From positions 186,001-250,000 of the forward strand of contig NZ_SNXE01000001.1 in NCBI RefSeq assembly GCF_004362405.1: 64,000 nucleotides of DNA, written 5' to 3'. Origin of the DNA: Roseateles asaccharophilus (GTDB lineage Bacteria > Pseudomonadota > Gammaproteobacteria > Burkholderiales > Burkholderiaceae_C). The translations under genes were made by a program, and so were the position numbers. This document shows, piece by piece, positions 30,750 through 39,681 of this stretch. Within the stretch, counting starts at the first letter, position 1. Each line of letters starts with the position of its first letter. Below the pieces are notes generated by a model. That model was not told the DNA's origin. It did no database searches and saw nothing but the letters and a program-made list of their open reading frames with translations.

Positions 30750-30899
30750 AGGGCGTCCGTGCACCGGGTTGATGCTCCGCTTTGGCACAGCCGGGCCCGC
30801 GGCGGCTGGGTTATGGTGCGCACTCCCCGGGAGACAGCGTGTGAGCGAGCGTGGTGTGCTCGCAAGGCACCAGAGCAAGAGCAAGAGCCAGAAACAACC

Positions 30900-31925
30900 A
30901 TGGACAACGTCGATCTGAATGTCTTGCGCCAGGTGCAGGCCTGGCAGCGCGAGGGCCACGCGGTGGTGCTGGGCACCATCACCCGCACCTGGGGCTCGGC
31001 CCCGCGGCCCGTGGGCTCGGTGGTGGCGGTGCGGGGGGACGGGCTGATTGCCGGCTCCGTCTCGGGCGGCTGCATCGAGGACGATCTGGTGGCCAAGGTG
31101 CGCGAGGGCGCCCTGGCCCTGAGCCGGCCCGAGCTGCTGCGCTACGGCGTGGGCGCCGAGGCGGCCCAGGCCTTTGGCCTGCCCTGCGGCGGCACCCTGG
31201 AGCTGATGCTGGAACCCCTGGGCCCGGCTTCGCAGCTGGACGCGCTGCTGGAGCGCCTGGCCCGCGGCGAGCGCGTGCAGCGGCATCTGGATTTGAAGAG
31301 CGGCGCGGTGCAGCTGCTGGACCCGGTGGCGGCCGGCCAGGGCGTCATTGCCGATGTGGTGCAGCTCAGCGAGAGCAGCCTGATCACCCACCACGGCCCG
31401 CAGTGGCGCCTGCTGATCATCGGCGCCGGCCAGCTCACGCAATACCTGGCCAGCATGGCCCTGGCCCTGGACTACCAGGTGCTGGTCTGCGACCCACGCG
31501 AGGAATACCAGCCCGAAATCCCCGGCGCGCGGCTCACCCGCGAGATGCCCGACGATGTGGTGATGAGCTTCGCCCCCGACGGCCACACGGCCGTGGTGGC
31601 CCTGACCCACGACCCCAAGCTGGACGACCTGGCCCTCATGGAGGCGCTCAAGTCACCCGCCTTCTATGTGGGCGCCATCGGCTCCCGCGTGAACCAGGCC
31701 AAGCGCAAGGCCCGCCTGGCCGAGCACTTTGGCCTGACCGAGGCCGAGCTGGCCCGCCTGCACGGCCCCGTGGGCCTGCACATCGGCGCCCGCACCCCGC
31801 CGGAGATTGCGCTTTCGATCCTGGCCCATATGACCGCTGAGCGGCACGGGGTGCGGATCAGCAGCGCGGAGGTCTTGATGACGGCCCAGGGTGGGGGGGC
31901 GGAGGCGGGGTGTGTGGTGGGGTAA
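30900..31925 (+). CDS. coxI: XdhC/CoxI-family molybdenum cofactor maturation protein
   Basis: A 341-residue XdhC/CoxI protein. The N-terminal domain has VLGTITRTWGSAPRPVGS and SVSGGCIEDDLV. A Rossmann domain follows (LLIIGAGQLTQYLASMALAL, VVALTHDPKLDDLALMEAL), ending with AFYVGAIGSRVNQAKRKARL and HIGARTPPEIALSI. XdhC proteins bind Mo cofactor and help sulfurate and insert it into the hydroxylase. The ATG at 30900 follows a purine-rich leader. It is divergent from coxS and presumably serves CoxL. Confidence 0.92.
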   Translation: MDNVDLNVLRQVQAWQREGHAVVLGTITRTWGSAPRPVGSVVAVRGDGLIAGSVSGGCIEDDLVAKVREGALALSRPELLRYGVGAEAAQAFGLPCGGTLELMLEPLGPASQLDALLERLARGERVQRHLDLKSGAVQLLDPVAAGQGVIADVVQLSESSLITHHGPQWRLLIIGAGQLTQYLASMALALDYQVLVCDPREEYQPEIPGARLTREMPDDVVMSFAPDGHTAVVALTHDPKLDDLALMEALKSPAFYVGAIGSRVNQAKRKARLAEHFGLTEAELARLHGPVGLHIGARTPPEIALSILAHMTAERHGVRISSAEVLMTAQGGGAEAGCVVG

Positions 31926-31988
31926 CAGAACCGCCCCTCCTAACAGCTGTTCCGCAACAGTCATCCAACTCACCTAGATCTAAGCCCT

Positions 31989-34184
31989 ATGAATTTCGAA
32001 GCGCCCGCATTGCAGCTCGACTCAGACGGAACTGCACGCCGTGAAGACAAATACTCACGCTCCGAACTCGCCGAGCGGATCGCGGAGGCCTTGGTTCGTG
32101 CTGAGCCGGATGAAAGCCTGGTTCTGGCGCTGGAAGGCCCTTGGGGATCGGGCAAGTCCTGGCTGATTGAGCGGGTCACCGAAGTGATGAAGGCTGGTAG
32201 GGCCGGTGGCCAAGCAAAAGTGGTGCACTTCAATCCCTGGCTGATCGGCGAAGAGTCGAACCTCATTCTCGACTTTCTGGTCCAGATTGGGCTTGAGATT
32301 GACGCCACTGCAAACAACGTCGCTGCGGCAAAGACCGCTGCCACCTCGCTGCTGCGCTATGCCAAGGCTCTCGGCTTTGGGCGATACCTCAAATATGTGC
32401 CGGTCCCCATACTGAAGGAGACCGGGGAAATCCTTGCTGAAGCACATGAAAAACTCTCCGAGCATCTAGAGACTGCGCGGGAAAGCCTTGAGGGCGATGG
32501 CAAGAAGATGCCCAGCCTGACGGACGCACGTAAAACTGCACGCGCAGCGGTCAGCGGACTGGAGCAACGCTTGGTTGTAGTAATCGACGACATAGACCGC
32601 CTACGCTCCCGGGAGATTCGCGCCGTGATGCAGCTGGTCAAGGCCGTGGCCGATTTCCCGAACACGTCCTTCCTGCTCTCTATGGATGCCGAGGCTGTGG
32701 CGCGCGCGCTGGCGGAAGATAGCGACGTCACTGTCGGGCGTCGCTATCTTGAAAAGATCGTTCAACTCAGCATCTCTGTCCCGCCGATTGACCGTGGCGA
32801 TTCGCTGAAGGACATTGAGAACCGCTTCAGAACTGTCACGAGCGCAATCCGTCACGAGACCAAACCCTTTGAAAGCCAATTGCTCGAAGAAGCACTAAGC
32901 GCCGTTGCCCGGCTATGTTCCACACCCCGAGACGTTGTACGGTGGGCAAATCATGTGGGCTGGTCAGCCCGAGGTCTTGCGGGCAGCATCAATATTGCCG
33001 ACCTGTGCGTTGCTGAAGCGCTGCAGATCCGCTTGGGAACGAACACGTGGCATCGAATTCTTTCCAGCCTTGGATGCGACGAGGACGACAGCGAGAACTA
33101 CCAGAACGCAGACCCCTGGGCACATGGCGACCCGACAAAGTACTCGCGACGACAAGAGGCGCTAGAGCAAATAGCGGCTGAATTTGAATCACGCTTTGAG
33201 CTACGCGTGCTCCGATGGTTGTTCCCTGATTTCGAGAAAAACGGCGACAGGAGCCCAAGTAACTCACTCCGCAATCGCCGACTGGCAGCACTTCCAGTGC
33301 GGCAGCATTACAGAAGGTTTCGAGCCAATCGCGATGACGTGTCTGGAAGCGACCTCGACAACTGGCTGCTGAATCCAAGTGAGTTCGACAAAGCTCTTGG
33401 CAATGATCGTCCCACTTTTGAATACCGTGATTTGCAGCGCCTGTTTGCTATCAGCCAACGCCTGAACCCGAAGACAATACCGCATCAGATCGAGAAACTT
33501 CAGCCACTGCTAAAGGCAATTTCCAGATATTCGACATCCGAGTTTGGAAACTCTGCGGCACCAGACACTTCGATTGCAATAATCGCTTCGGAATTGTTCA
33601 TTGCGCTAGAGTCATCCGATATAGCGGTCAGATTGCGCGTACAAGAAGATCTAGCACTGCCGGAAGCCGTTTATCTGCTCGACTGGCTCAGCCATCGCGT
33701 TGACGACCGCTTGTACCAAGACGAAGGCCGACAAGCATCGGCTAAGAAGGCTCGCGACGTTCTGACGCCTCTGGTGCTTTCACGTTTGCGAACCGCGGTG
33801 GAAAACCGAGCACTTTTGTCCGAGCGCGCGCGCATCTACATGCTCTATGCACTGAGTCGTATCGGCTCACTGACCGAAGCGGGCAAAGCCGTTGAAGGCA
33901 TAGCCCGCGAAAGCGGCGACCTTGAAGCGCTTCTCGAACAAGTTGCTGCTTTGCCAGCGGAACACTGGAATACTTCCGCAGTGCCATTGATCGACCTGGT
34001 CTCTGACCCGAAAGCGTTCATCGATTCAATCAATGCGCTGGACGACTCTGCCTATGGAACACTAAAGAAGGCTTACATGAATGTGTCAGGACAGCAGTTG
34101 GACGAACTGGCAGCGAATTTCCAGCGAATTTCGACCATGGAACAGCTTCTCACCGCGAAGCAGATCCACAAAACAGAACACTAA
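31989..34184 (+). CDS. KAP-family P-loop NTPase, apparently without transmembrane insert
   Basis: A 731-residue NTPase. Walker A is LALEGPWGSGKSWLIE (G50-S57), the KAP block VVHFNPWLIGEE follows, and Walker B is LVVVIDDIDRLRSREI (195-203), then a sensor-like SFLLSMDAEAVARAL. KAP ATPases usually carry transmembrane helices between the Walker motifs; here residues 100-190 are amphipathic, not hydrophobic. The C-terminal 400 residues are helical and unrecognised. Codon use is far less GC-biased than in the flanks, which points to transfer. KAP proteins are often linked to phage exclusion or mobile DNA; the role here is unknown. Confidence 0.85.
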   Translation: MNFEAPALQLDSDGTARREDKYSRSELAERIAEALVRAEPDESLVLALEGPWGSGKSWLIERVTEVMKAGRAGGQAKVVHFNPWLIGEESNLILDFLVQIGLEIDATANNVAAAKTAATSLLRYAKALGFGRYLKYVPVPILKETGEILAEAHEKLSEHLETARESLEGDGKKMPSLTDARKTARAAVSGLEQRLVVVIDDIDRLRSREIRAVMQLVKAVADFPNTSFLLSMDAEAVARALAEDSDVTVGRRYLEKIVQLSISVPPIDRGDSLKDIENRFRTVTSAIRHETKPFESQLLEEALSAVARLCSTPRDVVRWANHVGWSARGLAGSINIADLCVAEALQIRLGTNTWHRILSSLGCDEDDSENYQNADPWAHGDPTKYSRRQEALEQIAAEFESRFELRVLRWLFPDFEKNGDRSPSNSLRNRRLAALPVRQHYRRFRANRDDVSGSDLDNWLLNPSEFDKALGNDRPTFEYRDLQRLFAISQRLNPKTIPHQIEKLQPLLKAISRYSTSEFGNSAAPDTSIAIIASELFIALESSDIAVRLRVQEDLALPEAVYLLDWLSHRVDDRLYQDEGRQASAKKARDVLTPLVLSRLRTAVENRALLSERARIYMLYALSRIGSLTEAGKAVEGIARESGDLEALLEQVAALPAEHWNTSAVPLIDLVSDPKAFIDSINALDDSAYGTLKKAYMNVSGQQLDELAANFQRISTMEQLLTAKQIHKTEH

Positions 34185-34331
34185 GCGGTTCGCCGCTCCG
34201 AAGTAAGGTTTTGAACTGTCACTGAAAATTCAAGGCCTGGCCCAACTACCTCACGACGCAGCAGGAAGCGCCAGACCCAGAGTGATATCTGACCTGAAGA
34301 AACGTACCATTGCGCGGCGTTGAGAAAATTA
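34185..34331. other. Short AT-richer gap after the KAP gene
   Basis: Convergent gap between the KAP NTPase and the membrane protein at 34332. No clear terminator hairpin with T-run was found on either strand. Confidence 0.3.
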
Positions 34332-34874
34332 CTAGCTTGCATACCATTCCAAGAGCCCCCTGACAGCCACAAGAACAATGAATGCTGCAAGTGTTTTTAT
34401 TAACATCGGGCGCATCTTCTGCGCAGCCCCTTGCGAGCGATAGTGCCCGATGGCGATGCAAGCCACGATATACGCACAGATTGGCAACCCGACAGCTTGG
34501 ACCACGAGAATCCACGCAGATAGCAGAACCGGCAACGTGCTACTGCCCTGATACCAGAGCTCGAAACCGGACAGGACCAGAACGCAACCCACAAATGCCC
34601 CGCCCATGGGGCCATAGACAGCAAAGGCCTTGTGATGACTGTCATCATCGCGCACGAAGAAACTGAAGACCCCGCCGGGTATAGCGCGATACATGCCGAT
34701 TCCCAACGCAGCAAGAAAAAGTAACGTGACCGGGGGCACTATATAAAGGTCTAGCAAGTGCTGCAAAAGTATATCTGACTTATGCACTTTTAACCCGGAC
34801 AGAAGTTGCGCGCATGAGGCCAATCCAGCAGCACCAAAAAATCGGCCAAGGCGTGGCTTATCTTCTTTTTTCAT
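34332..34874 (-). CDS. Hypothetical four-helix membrane protein
   Basis: A 180-residue protein with hydrophobic segments at about residues 43-62 (IVPPVTLLFLAALGIGMY), 88-106, 115-140 (LPVLLSAWILVVQAVGLPIC) and 158-175. A charged cytoplasmic-type start is KKEDKPRLGR, and a DDDSHHK loop follows helix 1. I do not recognise the family. It is encoded in the AT-richer patch with the KAP NTPase and no obvious ribosome site, so expression control is unclear. Confidence 0.6.
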   Translation of the reverse strand: MKKEDKPRLGRFFGAAGLASCAQLLSGLKVHKSDILLQHLLDLYIVPPVTLLFLAALGIGMYRAIPGGVFSFFVRDDDSHHKAFAVYGPMGGAFVGCVLVLSGFELWYQGSSTLPVLLSAWILVVQAVGLPICAYIVACIAIGHYRSQGAAQKMRPMLIKTLAAFIVLVAVRGLLEWYAS

Positions 34875-34963
34875 AGAGGAGCCGGGGGCAGGATTTTAGT
34901 TCTCGATGCAAGCGATAAACCGACATCCAACGCTCGTGCTTTGGCGCGCAGAAGTCGAAAGCG

Positions 34964-35701
34964 TTAGCTGTTGGAACGATAAAGGGCCTGAACCCAGCCT
35001 TGGGAGCGACCAATAAGGACGGCGACGTCAGCAGGACTCTTGAAGATGCACGAAACGCCCAGGACAAGCAGACGTTCATTTACGACAGAAAAGGCGGATA
35101 CATTCAATAAGAGCATGGGGGCTGAGGACTCGACAATTCCCGGCTGGACACTTGAGATAGCCAAAAATGAAAAGCAGCCTTGCTTGTCTTCAATAATGGA
35201 TAACACGTGCGCGCGATTGGGTCGTAGCTGGTCGGATTCAGGAAGAATAAGTGTTGGCGGCTGCGACTCGCTCCCGCTACCGTACGACAACCCAAGAGAA
35301 TTTGATTCGCGGATGGAATTCTCGAAGCGCTGCCTTAATACTTTTCTGCCGCTGTCAAACTCCAAACTTGAAAGCGGTTGGTTTAGGGCGTGGACTGGCG
35401 TGTAGGCGAAAGCAAAGTTCGGAAGATTGGGGGCGGCGCCCTGAAGTAGAGCTTCATACTCGTCCGCGATGGCAAAGACGGCGTGCATGTGCGCCCTATT
35501 CCATTGCTTTGTGTGGAACCCATCGGGATCATCAGCGACCTCCCGGAACCCATTAGGAACGGGGATGAGTATGGGCCTGCCTCCTATAGTCGCAGCAACC
35601 TGCTGGGCCACGGCCAATGGGGTTGGAGCGAGCCAGTAAGCTGCAAGGGACGCCAAGATCAATCGGCGAGGGATGGAAACTCGGTGAATCAAATTGGACA
35701 T
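34964..35701 (-). CDS. Hypothetical secreted protein
   Basis: A 245-residue protein with a signal peptide (RRLILASLAAYWLAPTPLAVAQ, cleavage about residue 33). The body begins VAATIGGRPILIPVPNGFREV and has no catalytic motif that I recognise. A pattern of short beta strands, IGGRPILIPVPNGF and later FSFLAISSV, is seen in small periplasmic proteins of unknown function. It belongs to the same AT-richer patch, transcribed leftward toward the membrane protein with an 89-bp gap. Confidence 0.6.
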   Translation of the reverse strand: MSNLIHRVSIPRRLILASLAAYWLAPTPLAVAQQVAATIGGRPILIPVPNGFREVADDPDGFHTKQWNRAHMHAVFAIADEYEALLQGAAPNLPNFAFAYTPVHALNQPLSSLEFDSGRKVLRQRFENSIRESNSLGLSYGSGSESQPPTLILPESDQLRPNRAHVLSIIEDKQGCFSFLAISSVQPGIVESSAPMLLLNVSAFSVVNERLLVLGVSCIFKSPADVAVLIGRSQGWVQALYRSNS

Positions 35702-35979
35702 GGTGCCTGAGGATCAATAGTTATCCCCCTTCGTACGGCGCTGACCGAGAAGGCAGCCCCAGCGTGCGGCGAACAAACGTATCGAATCAAAATTCAGTCC
35801 GATCTCGGTGGCCATTAACAATTAGCCCGAACCTAACCTGACCACGCCTCCAATTATGGGCAGGCCAGCACTAGCAAGGCAGTGGGATTCCCCTTGTCAC
35901 ACCTTTTGGGGGGCCCGGACTATTCCGGCGCCGCCGTCATCGAAGCCACTTCGCTTTGACCCAGCCCGCGCATGGAGGC
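35702..35979. other. Intergenic right edge of the AT-richer patch
   Basis: A 278-bp non-coding stretch where composition returns to the GC-rich average. No integrase, tRNA or direct repeat marking an attachment site was seen. Confidence 0.35.
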
Positions 35980-36564
35980 TCACCCCGCAGCACGCCCCGC
36001 CATCAGCAGGTCGAGATACGCCCCCGACAACAGGTCTTCGCGGCGAATGCCAAGCGCCGCCATGGCCTCGCCAATGAGCGCCTCGCCGCGTGCCGCATCA
36101 ACGACGGCCCCGTCCAGCACCACCTCCAGCTCGACAAAGCAACCCAGGCCCAGCACCTGGTCGAGATGCGCCCGGACGCCGCGGCCCAGCTCAAAGACGG
36201 TTCGGGTTTTTTGCACCCGGCCCAAGACCCCATAGGCCAGAGCCAGGCACTCACGAAGTGCGGCGGGCGCATCCGTCTTGCTCACCACGAAATCGGTCTG
36301 CTTGGCCCCGGCGCCATCACCCCGGACGTAGAAGATGAGCCGCCCCCGGTCCGGGGCCAGCTCGCGCAGCTTGAGCCGCCCCTTGGCGCAGACGAAAAAG
36401 GTGTCGTCTTGCTGAAGCGTTGTGGGTGGCGATAGGGGTGGTGATGGTGCTGTTGCCGAACTTGCCGCGCAGGCTGCGGCCGCTGCTGCTGCCAGCTCGC
36501 CAAGCCGCTGGCGCATGGCCTCCATATCGTGGCAACGCGCTTTTACTTCAATCAGTGTTGTCAT
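35980..36564 (-). CDS. CYTH-domain protein (class IV adenylate cyclase / thiamine triphosphatase-like)
   Basis: A 194-residue CYTH protein. It opens MTTLIEVKARC, the ExK start of the triphosphate tunnel. QQDDTFFVCAKGRLKLREL follows, the most conserved CYTH block. Later strands are TDFVVSKTD, KTRTVFELG, FVELEVVL and the C-terminal YLDLL. An alanine-rich insert (residues 26-48) interrupts the first helix. The ATG at 36562-36564 was chosen because the domain starts there. CYTH enzymes act on triphosphates with Mg2+ or Mn2+; the substrate here cannot be fixed. Confidence 0.85.
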   Translation of the reverse strand: MTTLIEVKARCHDMEAMRQRLGELAAAAAAACAASSATAPSPPLSPPTTLQQDDTFFVCAKGRLKLRELAPDRGRLIFYVRGDGAGAKQTDFVVSKTDAPAALRECLALAYGVLGRVQKTRTVFELGRGVRAHLDQVLGLGCFVELEVVLDGAVVDAARGEALIGEAMAALGIRREDLLSGAYLDLLMAGRAAG

Positions 36565-36719
36565 AGCCCCTCCCTGGGGCTGCGATGCTAAGGGGCCGGG
36601 AGCAAGAAGCACCGAGGGCCAGCCTGCCGTCTTTGGGGGGGAAAGAGCCATCAGTCCGTACGACAAACACAAGACCTGGCCCTACAGTCGAAAAGCCGCT
36701 TGAACCGCCCCTCTCATCC

Positions 36720-37142
36720 ATGACCGACGCCGCCCGCTTCCTCGTCTGGACCACGGTTTCCATGGCCTGGACCGAGATTGGGCTGGAAGAGGCCGACTAC
36801 CCGCCCATCGCCCGCGAGCTGCTGGCACAAGGCGCCGACTGGACTGCTGTGCGCCGCATCGCGCTGCGCGAGGTCTGCGGCGCCTTTGCGCTGGATTCCT
36901 TCCTGATCTTCCCCTGCATGCTGTGGATGATCATGCCGGACTGGGGCTACAACGAAGACTATCTGCGCCGCCGCATGCAGCGCTGGCAGCGCCGCCCCTT
37001 GTGGCAGCAGCTGCTGCGCAACCCGCTGCGGCTGCTGGGCTATCCGGTGGCCCTCTTGATGTCCCGCGGGATCAGGGCTCGCCTGAAGCAGGCCATGCAG
37101 GCGGCTCAGGCGCGGGGTGAGGCGTCTCCGGAGCAAGGCTGA
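36720..37142 (+). CDS. Conserved hypothetical protein, DUF7079-like
   Basis: A 140-residue protein starting MTDAARFLVWTTVSMAW. The blocks EEADYPPIARELLAQGADW and ALREVCGAFALDSFLIFP recall the DUF7079 pattern (acidic-DY-xxIA, then helix, then EV), but this is a weak memory match. The C-terminal half is basic (RRRMQRWQRRPLW). One moderately hydrophobic stretch occurs around residue 65. Mostly helical; function unknown. Confidence 0.6.
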   Translation: MTDAARFLVWTTVSMAWTEIGLEEADYPPIARELLAQGADWTAVRRIALREVCGAFALDSFLIFPCMLWMIMPDWGYNEDYLRRRMQRWQRRPLWQQLLRNPLRLLGYPVALLMSRGIRARLKQAMQAAQARGEASPEQG

Positions 37143-37249
37143 GATCGGCCCCGGCCGCGGCAGGGGCGGGATGGGCCTACAGTACGCCAGCGTCTGAAGC
37201 ACCCAAGCCACGAACCTTCCACCCACACACCCCGGAGGCAACCCCCATC

Positions 37250-37648
37250 ATGTCTGGCGGCAACTGGAAAGAGCTGTTCATGGCCGGCTGCGAGGGCGAT
37301 CTGGCCCTGGTGGACTACCACCGCAAATGCGGCGTGGACCTGAACTACGCGCATCCGGAATTCCTGACCACGCCCCTGGTGGGCGCCATCCTGGCCGGGC
37401 AGGAGGCGGTGGCCCTGTATCTGCTGGAGCATGGCGCGCTGCCGGATCTGCCCTCGGAGCTGGACGCGATCACGCCCCTGGGCGCCGCCCGGCGCATGGC
37501 CCTGCCGGCGGTGGAAGCGCGGCTGCTGGCCCTGGGCGCGCCGCCGGAGGCCACGCCAACGCCAACCCCAACACCCAGCGCAGCCGGCGGGCTGCTCTGG
37601 GGCCTTGTCCAGCGCTCATGGCTGGGGCGCCGGCCGGGCCGCCGCTGA
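37250..37648 (+). CDS. Small ankyrin-repeat protein
   Basis: A 132-residue protein with two to three ankyrin-like units: LFMAGCEGDLALVDYHRKCG, TPLVGAILAGQEAVALYLLE and ITPLGAARRMALPAVEARLL. A TPTPTPTP linker (from repeated CCAACG-type codons) leads to a short basic tail. Probable protein-protein interaction role. Lies 108 bp after the DUF7079-like gene. Confidence 0.7.
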   Translation: MSGGNWKELFMAGCEGDLALVDYHRKCGVDLNYAHPEFLTTPLVGAILAGQEAVALYLLEHGALPDLPSELDAITPLGAARRMALPAVEARLLALGAPPEATPTPTPTPSAAGGLLWGLVQRSWLGRRPGRR

Positions 37649-37670
37649 GCTGGGGTGAGCCGGCCACACC

Positions 37671-38060
37671 ATGAACCGCTGCTTTCTCGCCGCCGCCGTG
37701 CTGCTGCTCATCATCGGCCTGGTGCACTCCCTGCTGGGTGAGCGCCTGATCTTCCGGCGCATGCGCGCGGGCGGCTTCATTCCCACCCAGGGCGGGCCGG
37801 TCTTGCGGCAGGCGCATGTGCGCATCCTCTGGGCGAGCTGGCACATCGTGACGGTGCTGGGCTGGGGTCTGGCGGCCATGCTGTTCTGGCTGGCCGATGC
37901 CTCGGCCGCGCCGCTGGCCGCCTCGCCGCTCGTGCAGGCCCTGGCCCTGGCCCTGCTGCTCAGCGCGGCCCTGGTGCTGGTGGGCACGTGCGGCCGCCAT
38001 CCCGGCTGGCTGGGCCTGCTGGCGGCCGCGGGGCTGGTGGCGGCGGGCGCCTGGGCCTGA
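37671..38060 (+). CDS. Hypothetical four-helix inner-membrane protein
   Basis: A 129-residue membrane protein. Helices: 5-20 (FLAAAVLLLIIGLVHS), about 53-75 (ASWHIVTVLGWGLAAMLFWL), about 85-105 and about 110-128. A conserved-looking first-helix/loop block is IGLVHSLLGERLIFRRM. I do not recognise the family, though small proteins with HSxLGE and a later SWH block recur in proteobacteria. It is 22 bp after the ankyrin gene and may share its transcript. Confidence 0.7.
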   Translation: MNRCFLAAAVLLLIIGLVHSLLGERLIFRRMRAGGFIPTQGGPVLRQAHVRILWASWHIVTVLGWGLAAMLFWLADASAAPLAASPLVQALALALLLSAALVLVGTCGRHPGWLGLLAAAGLVAAGAWA

Positions 38061-38138
38061 GCGGCCTGGACGATGCCTTGTGCGGCCAAGTGGGGCTGCA
38101 TGAGCACAATGCCCGCCCAGGTCACTTGAGCCCGCCGC

Positions 38139-39182
38139 TCAAGCCAAAGGCAGATGGTGCGGCCGCACCACCATGTGCCAGCCCTGATGCTCTTCCAGAA
38201 TTCGGGCCAGGGCCTCGTAGGCGGTTTCGTACAGTTCGCGGGCGGGTTCGCCACTCAGCGAGGGCGCCTGCAAGGTGTGCTCGACGCGCGCCTGCAAGGC
38301 GGACAGGGCCTGCGCCATCTGCTGCGACGCGTCAGCCAGTCGATGCGCCTCGGCCTGGACCAGGGCCCCATGCAAGGCTGCGCCGAAGGCGGGAAAGCTG
38401 GTGGTGGCGATGAGCAGCCAGGGGGCATGCCAGAACAGGTGCAGCAAGGCCGCCAGCGCGGTCAGCACGAACAGCCCGGCACTGAGCCGGTGGCCGCGAT
38501 GCAGCAGCGCCCGATACCGGGCGGCAGTGCGCCGGTGGTAGTGCACCTGGCCGGATAGCAGGGCACAAGCCCAGTGGCCAAAGCCGCGCAGAAACTCCTC
38601 GGACTGCCAGGCGCCGGCCAGGGCCTGGGCCAGCCCCCCGGACTGCGCCAGGCACAGACGCTGCAGGGTGGAGCCCGGCGCGGTGCCCTTGCCTGCCGAG
38701 CCAAACAAGCCGGCATACCAGTCATCGCGATGGTCCTGCGCCTCGGCGCCGCGCAGCGCGGCGGCCAGGGGCAGGTACCAGGCCAGCTCGGCCTCGGCGC
38801 GCGCGGCCAGCCAACGGCCCTGCCAGTCTTCGCGCATGCCGCGGCGGTAGAGCAGGGCCACGGACGCAATCACCCCGACTTCCAGCAAGCCCCAGACCAG
38901 GGCATAGGCATGCAGTGGATGCTCGGCAGCCGCCCAACCCAGGGCCACCGGCAGCACGGCCAGCAGCACGGCCAGCGCACTGAGCAGGTACAGGCCCCAG
39001 AAGGCGCTGCGGTAGCGGTGGCCCAGGGCCGTCGCCTCGGCGTTCAGCGCCTGCTGCGCCGGGCGCACGGCCGCCATCAGGCCGGCCAGCCTGGCAGGCG
39101 CCTCGGCGCGCAGGGGCAGCGGCGGCTGGGGCAGCGAGTGCCCGATCAGCAGCAGGCGCTGCAGCACATCATGCAAAGCCAT
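38139..39182 (-). CDS. Multi-pass membrane protein, last gene of the TIR/nSTAND operon
   Basis: A 347-residue protein with two hydrophobic hairpins: about 60-112 (FWGLYLLSALAVLLAVLPVA, then ALVWGLLEVGVIASVALLYR) and about 234-275 (LSAGLFVLTALAALLHLFWH, then LLIATTSFPAFGAAL). Helical cytoplasmic regions with many alanines and charged residues lie between and after them. The layout recalls SLATT/DUF4231-type membrane partners of conflict systems, but I cannot assign it. The ATG at 39180-39182 is 25 bp after the preceding gene. A membrane effector is one possibility. Confidence 0.65.
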   Translation of the reverse strand: MALHDVLQRLLLIGHSLPQPPLPLRAEAPARLAGLMAAVRPAQQALNAEATALGHRYRSAFWGLYLLSALAVLLAVLPVALGWAAAEHPLHAYALVWGLLEVGVIASVALLYRRGMREDWQGRWLAARAEAELAWYLPLAAALRGAEAQDHRDDWYAGLFGSAGKGTAPGSTLQRLCLAQSGGLAQALAGAWQSEEFLRGFGHWACALLSGQVHYHRRTAARYRALLHRGHRLSAGLFVLTALAALLHLFWHAPWLLIATTSFPAFGAALHGALVQAEAHRLADASQQMAQALSALQARVEHTLQAPSLSGEPARELYETAYEALARILEEHQGWHMVVRPHHLPLA

Positions 39183-39207
39183 CAATTGCGTTCTCCGCCT
39201 CGCGATC

Positions 39208-39681
39208 TCACACCGACTCCTCAAGAATCTCGTAGCTGAGGGCGAAAACGTCCCCGGCCACCACCCCGAGGCTGCCGTCGCCATAGTCCAGCAGCCAGTC
39301 GTCCGGCTGCCCCTGCAAGAGCGCCGACTGATGAAGGAACAGCTGCACCTCGAAGGCCTGCGCGGGCTGCAAGGCCTGGGCCTGCAGAGGCCGGCTGCGC
39401 CAGCGCTGGCCGCTTGGGTCCAGGCAGTCGTAGCGACGCATCAGCTGGGCACGGCTCATGCCCCAGCGCCGCCCATCGCCATCGTCCAGAATCACATCGC
39501 CCGGCAGCAGCTGCAGGGGGCCTTCCGGCGTTTGGAGCTGCAAGGGCCGCAGCACCGGCTCCACCATCACCTCGACCGGACGCTTGCGAACGCGTCGCAG
39601 GGCCGGGTACTGGGCCGGGCTCAGCACAAAGCCGGCCTCGGCACGCGCGCGAAATCGCAGCGGCACCGGCGGCCCGCTCAT
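39208..39681 (-). CDS. Small protein with PGDV...RW...R..Y motif in the TIR/nSTAND operon
   Basis: A 157-residue soluble protein. Its core is LLPGDVILDDGDGRRWGMSR followed by RRYD, a pattern (PGD-hydrophobic, RWxMxR, then Y) shared with small beta-rich proteins of unknown function. The start overlaps the nSTAND stop by 4 bp (ATGA), so it is made with the NTPase. No transmembrane segment. Adaptor or regulator of the neighbouring proteins is a guess. Confidence 0.65.
   Translation of the reverse strand: MSGPPVPLRFRARAEAGFVLSPAQYPALRRVRKRPVEVMVEPVLRPLQLQTPEGPLQLLPGDVILDDGDGRRWGMSRAQLMRRYDCLDPSGQRWRSRPLQAQALQPAQAFEVQLFLHQSALLQGQPDDWLLDYGDGSLGVVAGDVFALSYEILEESV

Noticed and set aside
36720-38060. 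Ankyrin and small membrane genes as part of the TIR/nSTAND operon
   Set aside because: They are transcribed in the opposite direction and converge on the operon; linkage is possible but not supported.
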